From NCBI RefSeq assembly GCF_025567345.1, contig NZ_JAOQJS010000001.1:310001-374000 (forward strand): a stretch of 64,000 nucleotides of DNA, given 5' to 3'. The translations under genes were made by a program, and so were the position numbers. Under the pieces are notes generated by a model. The model was not told the origin of the DNA. It did no database searches and was given only the letters and a program-made list of their open reading frames with translations. This stretch comes from Coprococcus ammoniilyticus. Lineage in GTDB: Bacteria; Bacillota; Clostridia; Lachnospirales; Lachnospiraceae. Each line of letters begins with the position of its first letter. Within the stretch, counting starts at the first letter, position 1. Shown here piece after piece: positions 17,760 through 26,360 of the stretch.

Positions 17760-18674
17760 TCATACCCCTTCATTTGTAAATGGAGGTATAAAACTTTCTG
17801 ATGCCGTTTCCCCTTCCTGGATGAAACCATTTTCTACACCGATCGAAATCGCATAATCAACCAGTTCATCATACTCCCGTTCCGTCAGTTTGCGGTTCAG
17901 TTCCGGGAATTTCTTACCGATACCCTCCATCGGCGTATACTGGTTCATAATACTGATGTAAATATTATTTCCATATGTTTTATATAAGTAACGAATGACA
18001 GCCTTGGAATCCTCGATACATCCCGGAAGCTCCAGATGACGGACAATAACACCACGCTTCATGATGCCATCCTCGTCAAATGTCGTCTGATCTCCTCCAA
18101 CCTGCCGTACCATCTCCGCCAGTGCCGTTTTCGCCACCTCCGGATAATCCGGTGCGTGACTGTATCTCGCCGCCAGTTCTGCCGACATATATTTAAAATC
18201 GGGCAGGTAAATGTCAATGTATCCATCTAACAGCTTCAGGGCGTCGATCTCCTCATATCCACTGCAATTATAGACAAACGGAAGATTGAACCCCTGCTCC
18301 TTTGCCATATCGATTGCCTCTATGATCTGAGGAATAAAATGATCCGGCGTTACCAGATTGATATTATTGGCTCCCTGCTCTTTTAACTCAAAGAAAATTT
18401 CCGATAAGCGCTTTATCGTGATCTCTTTTCCATTCAAGCCCCCGGATATATCATGGTTTTGGCAATATGCACATCCAAGTGAACAACCGGAAAAGAATAC
18501 CGCGCCCGATCCGTTCTCTCCGGAAATGCAAGGCTCCTCCCACATATGCAATGCCGCCCTTGCGGCTGATATTGATAATGTTTCATTACATGCCCCTGTC
18601 TGTCCGTTTATGCGGTTCACCCCGCATTTTCTCGGACACAGGTGGCAGCTTTCCAGTAATTTTCTAAGTTTCAT
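17760..18674 (-). CDS. Radical SAM protein, PflX/PflA-like
   Basis: The 304-residue protein carries the radical SAM cluster motif C64-x3-C68-x2-C71 (CSLGCAYC), preceded by a cysteine-rich N-terminus (CHLCPRKC and a further Cys at 29). This arrangement fits the PflX group (COG1313), relatives of pyruvate formate-lyase activating enzyme whose substrate is not established. The start ATG overlaps the stop of the Mrp-like gene by 4 bp, so the two are translated together. Mrp-type ATPases carry iron-sulfur clusters, so supply of the cluster to this enzyme is a reasonable inference. No glycyl radical enzyme is adjacent. Confidence 0.85.
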   Translation of the reverse strand: MKLRKLLESCHLCPRKCGVNRINGQTGACNETLSISAARAALHMWEEPCISGENGSGAVFFSGCSLGCAYCQNHDISGGLNGKEITIKRLSEIFFELKEQGANNINLVTPDHFIPQIIEAIDMAKEQGFNLPFVYNCSGYEEIDALKLLDGYIDIYLPDFKYMSAELAARYSHAPDYPEVAKTALAEMVRQVGGDQTTFDEDGIMKRGVIVRHLELPGCIEDSKAVIRYLYKTYGNNIYISIMNQYTPMEGIGKKFPELNRKLTEREYDELVDYAISIGVENGFIQEGETASESFIPPFTNEGV

Positions 18675-19504
18675 CCTATCTTTCCCACGATCGTCTGTGC
18701 GAATTCCTTCAGCTTTGATTCCGGCATATCCTCGATCTTACCTTCATCCATCAGACCGGCAAGTGCAGGGTCGATCGGAAGCTTTACGACCGTCTCGATA
18801 CCGAAACGATCCTGTATCTCCTCTACTTTACTCTCACCGAAGATGCTGTGTTCTTTGCCGCAATCCGGGCATTTGAAATATGACATATTCTCAACCAGAC
18901 CTAAGATACGGATTCCCATATCGTCTGCCATACGGACTGCCTTCTCCACAATAAGAGACACCAGATCCTGAGGTGTTGTAACAATAACTGCGCCATCAAC
19001 CGGCAGAGACTGGAATACCGTAAGCGGTACATCTCCGGTTCCGGGCGGACAATCAACCAGCATATAATCAATATCTCCCCAGACAACATCTGTATAAAAC
19101 TGTTTTACTGCTCCCGCGATGATCGGACCACGCCAGATAACCGGTGCCGTCTGATCTTCGATCAACAGATTGATCGACATCATCTTGATTCCGGTCTTTG
19201 TTTCAACCGCATACAGGAAATCATCGCCTCTCTCCGGTTCTTCATTTATTCCAAATGCTGTCGGAATCGAAGGTCCGGTAATATCTGCATCCAGAACCGC
19301 CGTTTTATAACCAAGACGATTCAAGGTAACTGCAAGGGATGTCGTTACGGATGATTTTCCAACACCGCCTTTTCCACTGATAACTGCTATGATATGTTTG
19401 ATCTTTGTTCCTTCATGTGGTGTTTCAAGTAAACTCTGAGGAGCAGTTCTTGATGAACAGCTCTCTCCACAACTACTACAATTATGATTACAACCTTCTG
19501 CCAT
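18671..19504 (-). CDS. Mrp/NBP35 (ApbC) family iron-sulfur carrier ATPase
   Basis: A soluble 277-residue P-loop ATPase of the Mrp/Nbp35 family, which bind and deliver iron-sulfur clusters. It shows a cysteine-rich N-terminus (CNHNCSSCGESC), the deviant Walker A GKGGVGKSS at residues 44-52, the DADITGPSIP switch, DYMLVDCPPGTGD and a C-terminal CPDCG pair that would hold the bridging cluster. I start at the ATG at 19504, 9 nt after GGAG, not the upstream TTG. It is the first gene of a two-gene unit with the radical SAM protein. Confidence 0.92.
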   Translation of the reverse strand: MAEGCNHNCSSCGESCSSRTAPQSLLETPHEGTKIKHIIAVISGKGGVGKSSVTTSLAVTLNRLGYKTAVLDADITGPSIPTAFGINEEPERGDDFLYAVETKTGIKMMSINLLIEDQTAPVIWRGPIIAGAVKQFYTDVVWGDIDYMLVDCPPGTGDVPLTVFQSLPVDGAVIVTTPQDLVSLIVEKAVRMADDMGIRILGLVENMSYFKCPDCGKEHSIFGESKVEEIQDRFGIETVVKLPIDPALAGLMDEGKIEDMPESKLKEFAQTIVGKIG

Positions 19505-19583
19505 TTTCTTGTACTCCAAATTTCATTTCATATTTTTTCAAGTCTTACAAATACATATACTTTCTATATGAACCGCCATGTAC

Positions 19584-20618
19584 TTATTCATACTGACGGA
19601 ACCATGCACATTCTTCCTCATTGCACTGTACGCCTTCCGGGTTTTTCAGATTAATGTGAAATACATGTCCGCTGTCCGGATGTTTCTCTCCAAATGACCG
19701 GATCACATGCCGGACACCCAGCTTCTCCATTCGTTCATCCAGATGAATGGTCTGAAATCTCAGATCATCATTTACACTGTACATCAGATATGCCGGTGGA
19801 AAATCTTTCGTCAGATACTCAAGCTGTGAAAGGAACAACTTTCTCTGCTCTTCAGATACTACATAACTTCCATCTTCCTTCTTCATATACCAGTCAGAAA
19901 TATTATCCTCCCGCTTGTCCATCTCATATGCTCCGCAGTTCAGGCACACAGCCTTTGGAAGTCTGTCATATGTAAAGAAATCCAGCTTGCTCCGATACGC
20001 TGCATTCCCGGCAATAATACAGTAATTTGCCGTAAGCTGCGCTCCTGCTGAATCCCCCAGCATATAAAACTTTTCCGTATCCAGATGAAGCATCCCTGCA
20101 TTCTCGTGAATATAATGGATAATGTATGCCACATCCTCAATCGCTGCCGGATATTTGTTCTGAGGTGCCAGCCGGTAATTAAAATTCACAACCGCAAATC
20201 CCTTTGATGCCAGATGGCAGCAATAATAACTATACAGCTCTTTATCTCCATAAAACCATCCACCGCCATGAACGCTGACGATCACCGGATATGTTGTCTG
20301 CGCATCCGGCTCAGCCGGATAATATATATCAAATAAACTGTTTGATGCATAACGTTCAGAATCAAGATTCGAAGCATCGTCCGGTTCATTATAATAAATG
20401 ATTCTTTCATTATCTTCTCTCTGGAAAGATTCATTCCATTTTTTAACGTCTATCGCTTTCTTATAATCCAAATTCTTGATCTGAATTACATTATCCGGAT
20501 ATGCCAGTCCTTCATCCCGCTTTGCATCACTGGCACTCCATGCATGCCGCATATTTAACCACGCCGGAAGCTCTGCATTCTTATTTCCCTGCTCTATAAT
20601 TTCCGAAACATTTTTCAT
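19584..20618 (-). CDS. Alpha/beta hydrolase, hormone-sensitive-lipase-like esterase
   Basis: A 344-residue cytosolic esterase candidate. It has the oxyanion-hole motif HGGGW near residue 110, YRLAPQNKYPAAIED, and the nucleophile elbow GDSAGAQ; the acid and histidine are likely in the C-terminal third, which includes EKHPDSGH. There is no signal peptide. It is a single gene, separated by about 80 bp from the Mrp gene downstream and by about 190 bp from the YitT gene upstream, which runs the other way. The substrate is unknown; acylated sugars or small esters are typical for the family. Confidence 0.82.
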   Translation of the reverse strand: MKNVSEIIEQGNKNAELPAWLNMRHAWSASDAKRDEGLAYPDNVIQIKNLDYKKAIDVKKWNESFQREDNERIIYYNEPDDASNLDSERYASNSLFDIYYPAEPDAQTTYPVIVSVHGGGWFYGDKELYSYYCCHLASKGFAVVNFNYRLAPQNKYPAAIEDVAYIIHYIHENAGMLHLDTEKFYMLGDSAGAQLTANYCIIAGNAAYRSKLDFFTYDRLPKAVCLNCGAYEMDKREDNISDWYMKKEDGSYVVSEEQRKLFLSQLEYLTKDFPPAYLMYSVNDDLRFQTIHLDERMEKLGVRHVIRSFGEKHPDSGHVFHINLKNPEGVQCNEEECAWFRQYE

Positions 20619-20811
20619 ATTATTCTATTTCCTCTAATATCACATAATATATAAGTCTATCTTACTCTCTGACAAATACGAATGCAAGAAAACAATAAAC
20701 TTCCAGTAAAGATTTAATTAAATTAAGCACGATTCTCTTGTAATCAATGGTTTTCTCGTGTAATATTTGACCATAGTAAAAAATGTATATGACAGAACAG
20801 GAGGCTTTTAT
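20619..20811. other. Divergent region between esterase and YitT genes
   Basis: AT-rich, without a gene. It contains one copy of the TTGACCATAGT motif (20767-20780), 20 nt before the YitT ribosome-binding site. No well spaced -10 follows it, so it reads more like an operator than a -35 element. Confidence 0.5.
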
Positions 20812-21696
20812 ATGAATAAACTAAAAACCATCTTTCGTTCCCTACACTGGAAAAATATCCTCGGGCTGACCATTGCCGGGCTTATCAATGCCTTCGGTAT
20901 TACGATATTTTTAAGTCCTGTTAATCTCTATGACAGTGGCATATCCGGTACTTCCATGCTACTAAGTCAGATCACTCCGGAACACCTGTCACTTTCTGTT
21001 TTCCTTATTATTTTAAATATTCCACTATTCTTATATGGCTGGAAAAAGCAGGGATCTACCTTCACCATCTATGCGATCTATGTAGTTGCGATCTACTCTC
21101 TGGGTGCATGGTTGATTACAGATGTCCTTCCTGTCGATGTCCGATTTGTATCTCCGCTTGCAGGCTCCGATCTGCTTCTGTGCGCACTCTTTGGCGGTCT
21201 GATCTCCGGTGCGGGAAGCGGACTTGCGATCCGTTTTGGCGGTGCAATGGATGGTATCGAGACACTTGCAATCATATTTGCCAAACGCCTTGGCATCACC
21301 GTCGGAACCTTTGTTATGGCATATAATGTAATGCTTTATATCATCTGTGGCATTATCCTGAACAGTTGGATCCTGCCTCTCTATTCCATCGTTACATATA
21401 TGGCTGCACTTAAGACTATCGACTTTATCGTAGAAGGTATTGACCGTTCCAAAGCCGCCTATATCATTACAACGAAGCCACAGGAAATCTGTCAGGAACT
21501 CTCGGATACATTTTCCTGCGGTATAACGATGATCGATGCAAAGGGCTTCTATTCGGATCAGGAAAAGACCATGATCTACATTGTTGTAAACCGTTTCCAG
21601 ATTGGAAAGATGAAGAATATTGTCCATGAACTTGACGATAAAGCCTATGTCTCCATCAGCGAGATTGCCGAAGTTTACAGCTTTAACAAACAATAA
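20812..21696 (+). CDS. YitT family membrane protein (DUF161/DUF2179)
   Basis: The 294-residue protein has five or six N-terminal helices (INAFGITIFLSPVNLYDSGISG, GSGLAIRFGGAMDGIETLA in shortened form), followed by a soluble C-terminal domain of about 80 residues with SKAAYIITTKPQEI and VNRFQIGKMKNIV. That order is typical of YitT-type proteins, whose transported substrate is unclear. I start at the ATG at 20812 after AGGAGG; the longer frame to 20767 would begin inside a regulatory motif. It is a single gene ended by a hairpin. Confidence 0.88.
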   Translation: MNKLKTIFRSLHWKNILGLTIAGLINAFGITIFLSPVNLYDSGISGTSMLLSQITPEHLSLSVFLIILNIPLFLYGWKKQGSTFTIYAIYVVAIYSLGAWLITDVLPVDVRFVSPLAGSDLLLCALFGGLISGAGSGLAIRFGGAMDGIETLAIIFAKRLGITVGTFVMAYNVMLYIICGIILNSWILPLYSIVTYMAALKTIDFIVEGIDRSKAAYIITTKPQEICQELSDTFSCGITMIDAKGFYSDQEKTMIYIVVNRFQIGKMKNIVHELDDKAYVSISEIAEVYSFNKQ

Positions 21697-21728
21697 TAAC
21701 ATCCTGATAACTTATCTACATAATCGAA

Positions 21729-21758
21729 ACAGGCACCGGTAACAATACCGATGCCTGT
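21729..21758. terminator. Hairpin terminator between YitT and GH16 genes
   Basis: ACAGGCACCGGTA (21729-21741) pairs with TACCGATGCCTGT (21746-21758), with one mismatch. The T-run is short, so strength is uncertain. It separates convergent genes. Confidence 0.6.
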
Positions 21759-21794
21759 CTTGTGTAAATACTTATGTGTTTATATGCCTGTGAA

Positions 21795-24700
21795 TTATTC
21801 AGCAAGCTTTTTTAAAGAGATATTTGATACTGTGATTGTAGATGCAGGGGTATCAACATCCGCAATCTTACCCATAGAGAGGAAGAATCCAGCATCAGTA
21901 TCTGTCTCTTCATTCATTGTGAATGTAATGGTTTTTACAACCTCTTCATTCTTTGGAAGAACAATTGTTTCTCCACCATACCATTTATAAGTGTTGCTCA
22001 TGAAATTCAATAATACCGTTCTTGCTTCGGTTGACTTTAAAGTAATACTTGCTTCATAGGTCTTTCCATTTTCCAATGCCAGTCCCGTCTGCTTCAACTG
22101 TACATTCCAGTCAGCAGTTCCAACATCTGATAATTCATAAGTGATAACACCCTTATCAACTGTCTGTGTTCCAACAGCATCACCCATAATACCACCTTCC
22201 CAGTTTGAAAGTCCATTGTCTCCCTCTGAGAAATCTGCGTTCTTGATCAGATTCACATCTGACTCCGTCTCATCAACCTTTGGAGCATCAATTTTCTCAA
22301 GAATAATATCATCAATACAGATTCTATGCTGCTGTTTGATCTGAACACCGCCTACAGCACCCATAGAAATACTTAAAATTGTTCTAGGATCACTCTTGTT
22401 CTTCATCTTGAACTCAACAACAATAGACTGATATTCATCTGTAAGATCAACTGTCTTTGATCCTGAATATGGTGTCCAGTCATCATCAGATGAACCATCT
22501 CTCTGAAGTGCAACCATAAGCTTACGGTTCATATCTGATTTTGCCTTTAATGATAGTCTGTACCACTGACCTTCTTCAAGACTAATATTGTTCTGCTTTA
22601 ACTGGATCATCCAGTCCTGAGCACCTGTATCCTTGATCGTAAAATCTGCTGCACAATCTTCTGTCTGACTGTCGACTACATAAGATACATCTGTGCTGCC
22701 TTCTGCATATACTTCGTAACCAGAGAAACCTGCCTTAAAACTTCCGTTCTTAATCAGTGTATTTTCAACAACGCGAACATTGTCCAAATAGATCGTTCCC
22801 TTATTTCCAAGGAAATATGTTATCGTCTTAAATGCATCAGTTAACTCTTCCGGTGTTTTAAATACATAGTTAAATGTCTGTTTGTCTGTTGTTACATCTG
22901 CAGTAAATGTTTCACCTGCAATAACTACATCAAGCTGCATATCTGTATCTGCCTGTGCGTCAAAGCTCAATGCATATTCTGTCTCAACGTTAAGTGGAAG
23001 ACCATCCTGTGAAAGGATTACATCCGCTTTATTCTTTGTATCAGCCTTTACCATAAGACGACGGCCATCTGCCAATCCTGTTACGCTAACTACTGCCTGG
23101 CAGTTATTTGTCACAGTCCAGTCACCGAGACGATTCTTACCTTCCTGAAAACCACCATTGTAAATATAGTTACCATCTGATAAAGGTTTTTTACTATTAT
23201 CAATTTCCTTCTGTGCTGTCTTTTTAATTGATACATTTGTAATGTATACAGTAGCTGTTGAATCTGTAGCACCGAAATTGAACTCCAGACGTGCATTTGC
23301 ATCCGGCTTATCCGTCATGGTGTATGTATAAGTATAGGTCTGCTTCTCTGTTGTAAGATCAACAACCGTATCATTCAGATAACGCTTGTAGGAACGATCT
23401 GGTGCAGATACATCTACTTTCATAGTACGTGCTTCATCTGCCCATGCATCAAATGTTACTGTATATTCGCCGCCTTTTTCTGCAGGAATTGATGGCTGAA
23501 CAAGCTGAATACTGTAATCAACTGTTCCGGCTTTATCTGTATGTATTTCAATTGCCTTGTTTTTAATAACTGCATTTCCTTCTCCTTCTAAAGTGGTAAG
23601 GAATTTCCAGTCTATGTCATCTGTGAGATCTTCTGTCTTAGCAAAATCTCCATTGTTTACATAGTTTCCATTTGCATCCGGATCACGGATAATTACTTCG
23701 TTAACAGGTTTTTCTACATCTTCATTATAGCTGTCCTTCTGATATACTTTTACATAATCAATACTATAACTCTGAGTATTGATATAATCTGCATCATCAT
23801 CCGGATATCCAACCCATGATCCACCAACTGCAAGATTTAAGATCATGTAAAATGGCTGATCAAATGGTGCAGGATAAGCAACCTCTGTTTCACCCTCAAC
23901 GGCTGTGAACCAGTCACTTGTCTCATGATATTTTATTCCATCTACATACCATGTGATCTTACCCGGCTGCCAGTCACATGAAAATGTATGATATTCATCT
24001 GCAAAATTTCCATTCTCTAATGTATATGTTCCCTGCTTTTCCGCATGTGGACTTCCATAGTGAATCGTGCCATAAACCTTATCTGTTTCCTGCCCCATAA
24101 CTTCCATAGCATCAATCTCACCACATCTTGGCCACTGTCCATACAGATTTTCATCTGTTGGCATCATCCAGAAGGCCGGAAGGAAACCTTTTCCACTTGG
24201 AACCTTAGCTCTTACCTCAAACAATCCATATGTAAAATCATGCTTACCCTGTGTATTGATTCTTCCTGAAGTAATAGAATATGAACCATCTTCATTCTTT
24301 GTCTTGACAGGCTGGATAACCAGCTTTCCATCCTTTACATATACATTCTGATCAGACTTTACATATGCCTGTAATTCACTGTTTACCCATCCTGGTGCAT
24401 GCTCTTCATAATTCCAGTCATCCTCATTTAACGCATCACCATCAAAGTCATCTTCCCATTTCAGATTATATCCATCATAAGAAAGCTTGTTGTCTTCATC
24501 GCCCTTGTTATCCTGGTCGTCTTTATCATCCGGCTTGTTTGGTGTTACCGGCTTGTTTGGTGTTACCGGCTTGTTTGGCGTTCCCGGCTTGTTTGGCGTT
24601 CCCGGTTTATTGGATGGCTCAGTTTTCTTCTTTTTAATAGTAATTGTACATTTTGCCTTCTTTGCACTTCCATCTTTAGCCGTAGCTGTAATTGTAACTT

Positions 24701-25241
24701 TTCCAGCCTTTTTACAGGTAACAACACCCTTTTTACTTACTGTTGCAACCTTCTTATTGCTTGAAGTAAACTTTACACCCTTTACACTGGATTTTTTAGG
24801 TGAAACTGTTGCTTTTAATTTTACCTTCTTGCCAACCTGTGTTTTCACCTTGCTTTTATTGAGCTTTACAGCTTTAACAGGTGTTCCAACAATAACCTTC
24901 AAGGTTGTCTTTTTCTTCTTATTTACCTTGCTTCTTACTGTTATAGTTGTTTTTCCCTTTTTCAATGCCTTGATTTTACCGTTTTTACTTACGGTAGCAA
25001 CCTTTTCATTTGAAGATTTGTAGGTTACTTTCTTACTGATTTTTCCATTTACAGTTACTTTTGTTTTCAACTGGTATGATTTCTTTGCTTTTAAAACAAG
25101 CGTTTTTGTCTCAGGCTTTACAATCGATACCGTCTTGATTGTTGCTTTTTTTGTTGTTGCAGCCATAACCGGCATCTGGATGGTGCTTACTAAAAGTGTA
25201 AGAGCCATTAAAAAAGCAATAATCTTTTTTGCATTTTTCAT
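21795..25241 (-). CDS. Secreted multidomain GH16 beta-glucanase
   Basis: The 1,148-residue exported enzyme should cut beta-1,3 or mixed beta-1,3/1,4-glucans outside the cell. Order: signal peptide (1-29); two bacterial Ig-like (BIG_2) domains rich in lysine (about 35-205); a proline linker of NKP[GV]TP units and an acidic stretch (210-252); the GH16 domain (about 255-520) with catalytic E375 and E380 in GEIDAMEVMG; then four jelly-roll carbohydrate-binding-like modules, each opening with N-x2-F (NNGDF, YNGGF, KNGSF, KNADF). There is no LPxTG or SLH anchor, so it may be released. GGGAGG lies 9 nt before the ATG at 25241. An AraC regulator is divergent. Confidence 0.92.
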   Translation of the reverse strand: MKNAKKIIAFLMALTLLVSTIQMPVMAATTKKATIKTVSIVKPETKTLVLKAKKSYQLKTKVTVNGKISKKVTYKSSNEKVATVSKNGKIKALKKGKTTITVRSKVNKKKKTTLKVIVGTPVKAVKLNKSKVKTQVGKKVKLKATVSPKKSSVKGVKFTSSNKKVATVSKKGVVTCKKAGKVTITATAKDGSAKKAKCTITIKKKKTEPSNKPGTPNKPGTPNKPVTPNKPVTPNKPDDKDDQDNKGDEDNKLSYDGYNLKWEDDFDGDALNEDDWNYEEHAPGWVNSELQAYVKSDQNVYVKDGKLVIQPVKTKNEDGSYSITSGRINTQGKHDFTYGLFEVRAKVPSGKGFLPAFWMMPTDENLYGQWPRCGEIDAMEVMGQETDKVYGTIHYGSPHAEKQGTYTLENGNFADEYHTFSCDWQPGKITWYVDGIKYHETSDWFTAVEGETEVAYPAPFDQPFYMILNLAVGGSWVGYPDDDADYINTQSYSIDYVKVYQKDSYNEDVEKPVNEVIIRDPDANGNYVNNGDFAKTEDLTDDIDWKFLTTLEGEGNAVIKNKAIEIHTDKAGTVDYSIQLVQPSIPAEKGGEYTVTFDAWADEARTMKVDVSAPDRSYKRYLNDTVVDLTTEKQTYTYTYTMTDKPDANARLEFNFGATDSTATVYITNVSIKKTAQKEIDNSKKPLSDGNYIYNGGFQEGKNRLGDWTVTNNCQAVVSVTGLADGRRLMVKADTKNKADVILSQDGLPLNVETEYALSFDAQADTDMQLDVVIAGETFTADVTTDKQTFNYVFKTPEELTDAFKTITYFLGNKGTIYLDNVRVVENTLIKNGSFKAGFSGYEVYAEGSTDVSYVVDSQTEDCAADFTIKDTGAQDWMIQLKQNNISLEEGQWYRLSLKAKSDMNRKLMVALQRDGSSDDDWTPYSGSKTVDLTDEYQSIVVEFKMKNKSDPRTILSISMGAVGGVQIKQQHRICIDDIILEKIDAPKVDETESDVNLIKNADFSEGDNGLSNWEGGIMGDAVGTQTVDKGVITYELSDVGTADWNVQLKQTGLALENGKTYEASITLKSTEARTVLLNFMSNTYKWYGGETIVLPKNEEVVKTITFTMNEETDTDAGFFLSMGKIADVDTPASTITVSNISLKKLAE
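24538..24612 (-). repeat. Four 18-bp tandem repeats coding a proline linker
   Basis: Four copies of an 18-bp unit encode NKPGTP twice and NKPVTP twice. This is a hydrophilic interdomain linker of the GH16 enzyme and a place where copy number may vary between strains. Confidence 0.85.
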
Positions 25242-25279
25242 GAATACATACCTCCCGTATAAATTTTTGTTATGCAAAT

Positions 25280-25334
25280 AGTATAAGAAGACTACTGTTT
25301 TCTTTATATCGTTTATATTACTTTTATATCGTTT
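25280..25334. promoter_or_regulatory. AraC-type direct repeats and GH16 promoter
   Basis: TTATATCGTTT occurs at 25304-25314 and again at 25324-25334, exactly 20 bp apart (two helical turns), the layout expected for an AraC-family regulator. On the minus strand a good -10, TATACT (25280-25285), lacks a -35; the near repeat covers that position, as in activator-dependent promoters. Confidence 0.65.
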
Positions 25335-25336
25335 TA

Positions 25337-25365
25337 TTGACCATAGTCATGTTTTATGATACAAT
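25337..25365 (+). promoter_or_regulatory. Promoter of the AraC-family regulator gene
   Basis: TTGACC (25337-25342), 17 nt, TACAAT (25360-25365). The -35 is part of one copy of the TTGACCATAGTC motif and lies 2 bp from the distal AraC repeat, which allows autoregulation. Confidence 0.7.
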
Positions 25366-25453
25366 TTATACAAATTTACTAATAGTCTTATTGTTTTATC
25401 TGTCATATTTACTATATAGTCTTATGACTGTTTTATACGAACGGGGATAGAAT

Positions 25454-26200
25454 ATGCAACTGAAAAAAGAACTTGTATACCGAGAATTTGTTCAAAGGGA
25501 AAATAATCTTCTGCGGGCTCCATACAATCCGGAGGTTTCCTTTTATACAGCGATAAAAGAAGGAGATGTAGCAAAGGTTGAACAGCTGTGTCAGGAATCC
25601 TTATTAGATAAAGAAGGATTAGGCACCTTGTCCGACCACTATCTTCAAAACATAAAATACCATTATGTCATTACAACAGCAATTATTGCACGTTACTGCA
25701 TTGAAGGTGGTATGGAATTGTCAAATGCCTACAGTCTGAGCGATTTCTATATCCAAAAAGCGGACCGTTGCAAAACGCCAGAGGAAGTTGCAGCACTTCA
25801 TCCTGCCATGTGTATGGATTATGCGAAACGAATGCGAAACCTTCGAAAATCCAAAATATCATCACTCCATATTGCTGTCTGTCTGGATTATATCTATGAT
25901 CATCTTCATACCCATATCACAGCAGAACAACTTGCTAAGCTGACAGGATTAAATATCTCCTATCTATCCCGGCTTTTTAAAAAGGAAACCGGTCAGACAA
26001 TCAGCAACTATATTCGTGATAAAAAAATTGAAACAGCGAAAAATATGTTACTTTATTCTGATTTCTCGCCTTCTGAAATTGCCTCAATTCTGGCATTTCC
26101 CAGCCAGAGTTATTTTACAGAAGTATTTCGAAAGACAACTGGAGTCACTCCAAGAAAATATCAGGAATCTTTTTTACGAACAACTGCCCTTGGAAAATAA
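25454..26200 (+). CDS. AraC family transcriptional regulator
   Basis: This 248-residue DNA-binding protein has two helix-turn-helix motifs in its C-terminal 100 residues (ITAEQLAKLTGLNISYLSRLFKKETG, shortened here, and SPSEIASILAFPSQSYFTEVFRKTTGVTPRKY). The N-terminal 130 residues are all-helical and not a cupin sugar sensor, so the signal is unclear. It is divergent from the GH16 glucanase gene, with a pair of 20-bp-spaced repeats in between, and is the obvious candidate to control it. GGGG lies upstream of the ATG. Confidence 0.9.
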   Translation: MQLKKELVYREFVQRENNLLRAPYNPEVSFYTAIKEGDVAKVEQLCQESLLDKEGLGTLSDHYLQNIKYHYVITTAIIARYCIEGGMELSNAYSLSDFYIQKADRCKTPEEVAALHPAMCMDYAKRMRNLRKSKISSLHIAVCLDYIYDHLHTHITAEQLAKLTGLNISYLSRLFKKETGQTISNYIRDKKIETAKNMLLYSDFSPSEIASILAFPSQSYFTEVFRKTTGVTPRKYQESFLRTTALGK

Positions 26201-26266
26201 TACAACAACTATCTGTGCATATCTTGTGTTATACTGGATATGCATATTTTATTTTATATTATAGTG

Positions 26267-26344
26267 TAAGCATAGCTCACTCAATGCATTCGAAAAATCA
26301 TCCCTTGCAAGCAAGTGATTTTTCAGCATTATATCGTGAGCTTA
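26267..26344 (+). repeat. Long hairpin in the pepD leader
   Basis: Arms 26267-26300 and 26316-26344 pair imperfectly (TAAGC...AGCTCAC with GTGAGCTTA; GAAAAATCA with TGATTTTTC). It ends 4 nt before the pepD ribosome-binding site. It could be a processed repeat element or a leader structure; no known riboswitch motif is visible. Confidence 0.6.
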
Positions 26345-26360
26345 TTTCAAGGAGGCACAT

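Noticed and set aside
24538..24612. Short direct repeats as a mobile or CRISPR signal
   Set aside because: They are in frame and encode a proline linker.
24487..25023. 178-codon plus-strand frame opposite the glucanase gene
   Set aside because: It is the reverse of the lysine-rich Ig-like domains and linker; low-complexity codons there leave the other strand open by chance.
26267..26344. T-box or other known riboswitch before pepD
   Set aside because: The T-box bulge and specifier features are absent; only a hairpin is visible.
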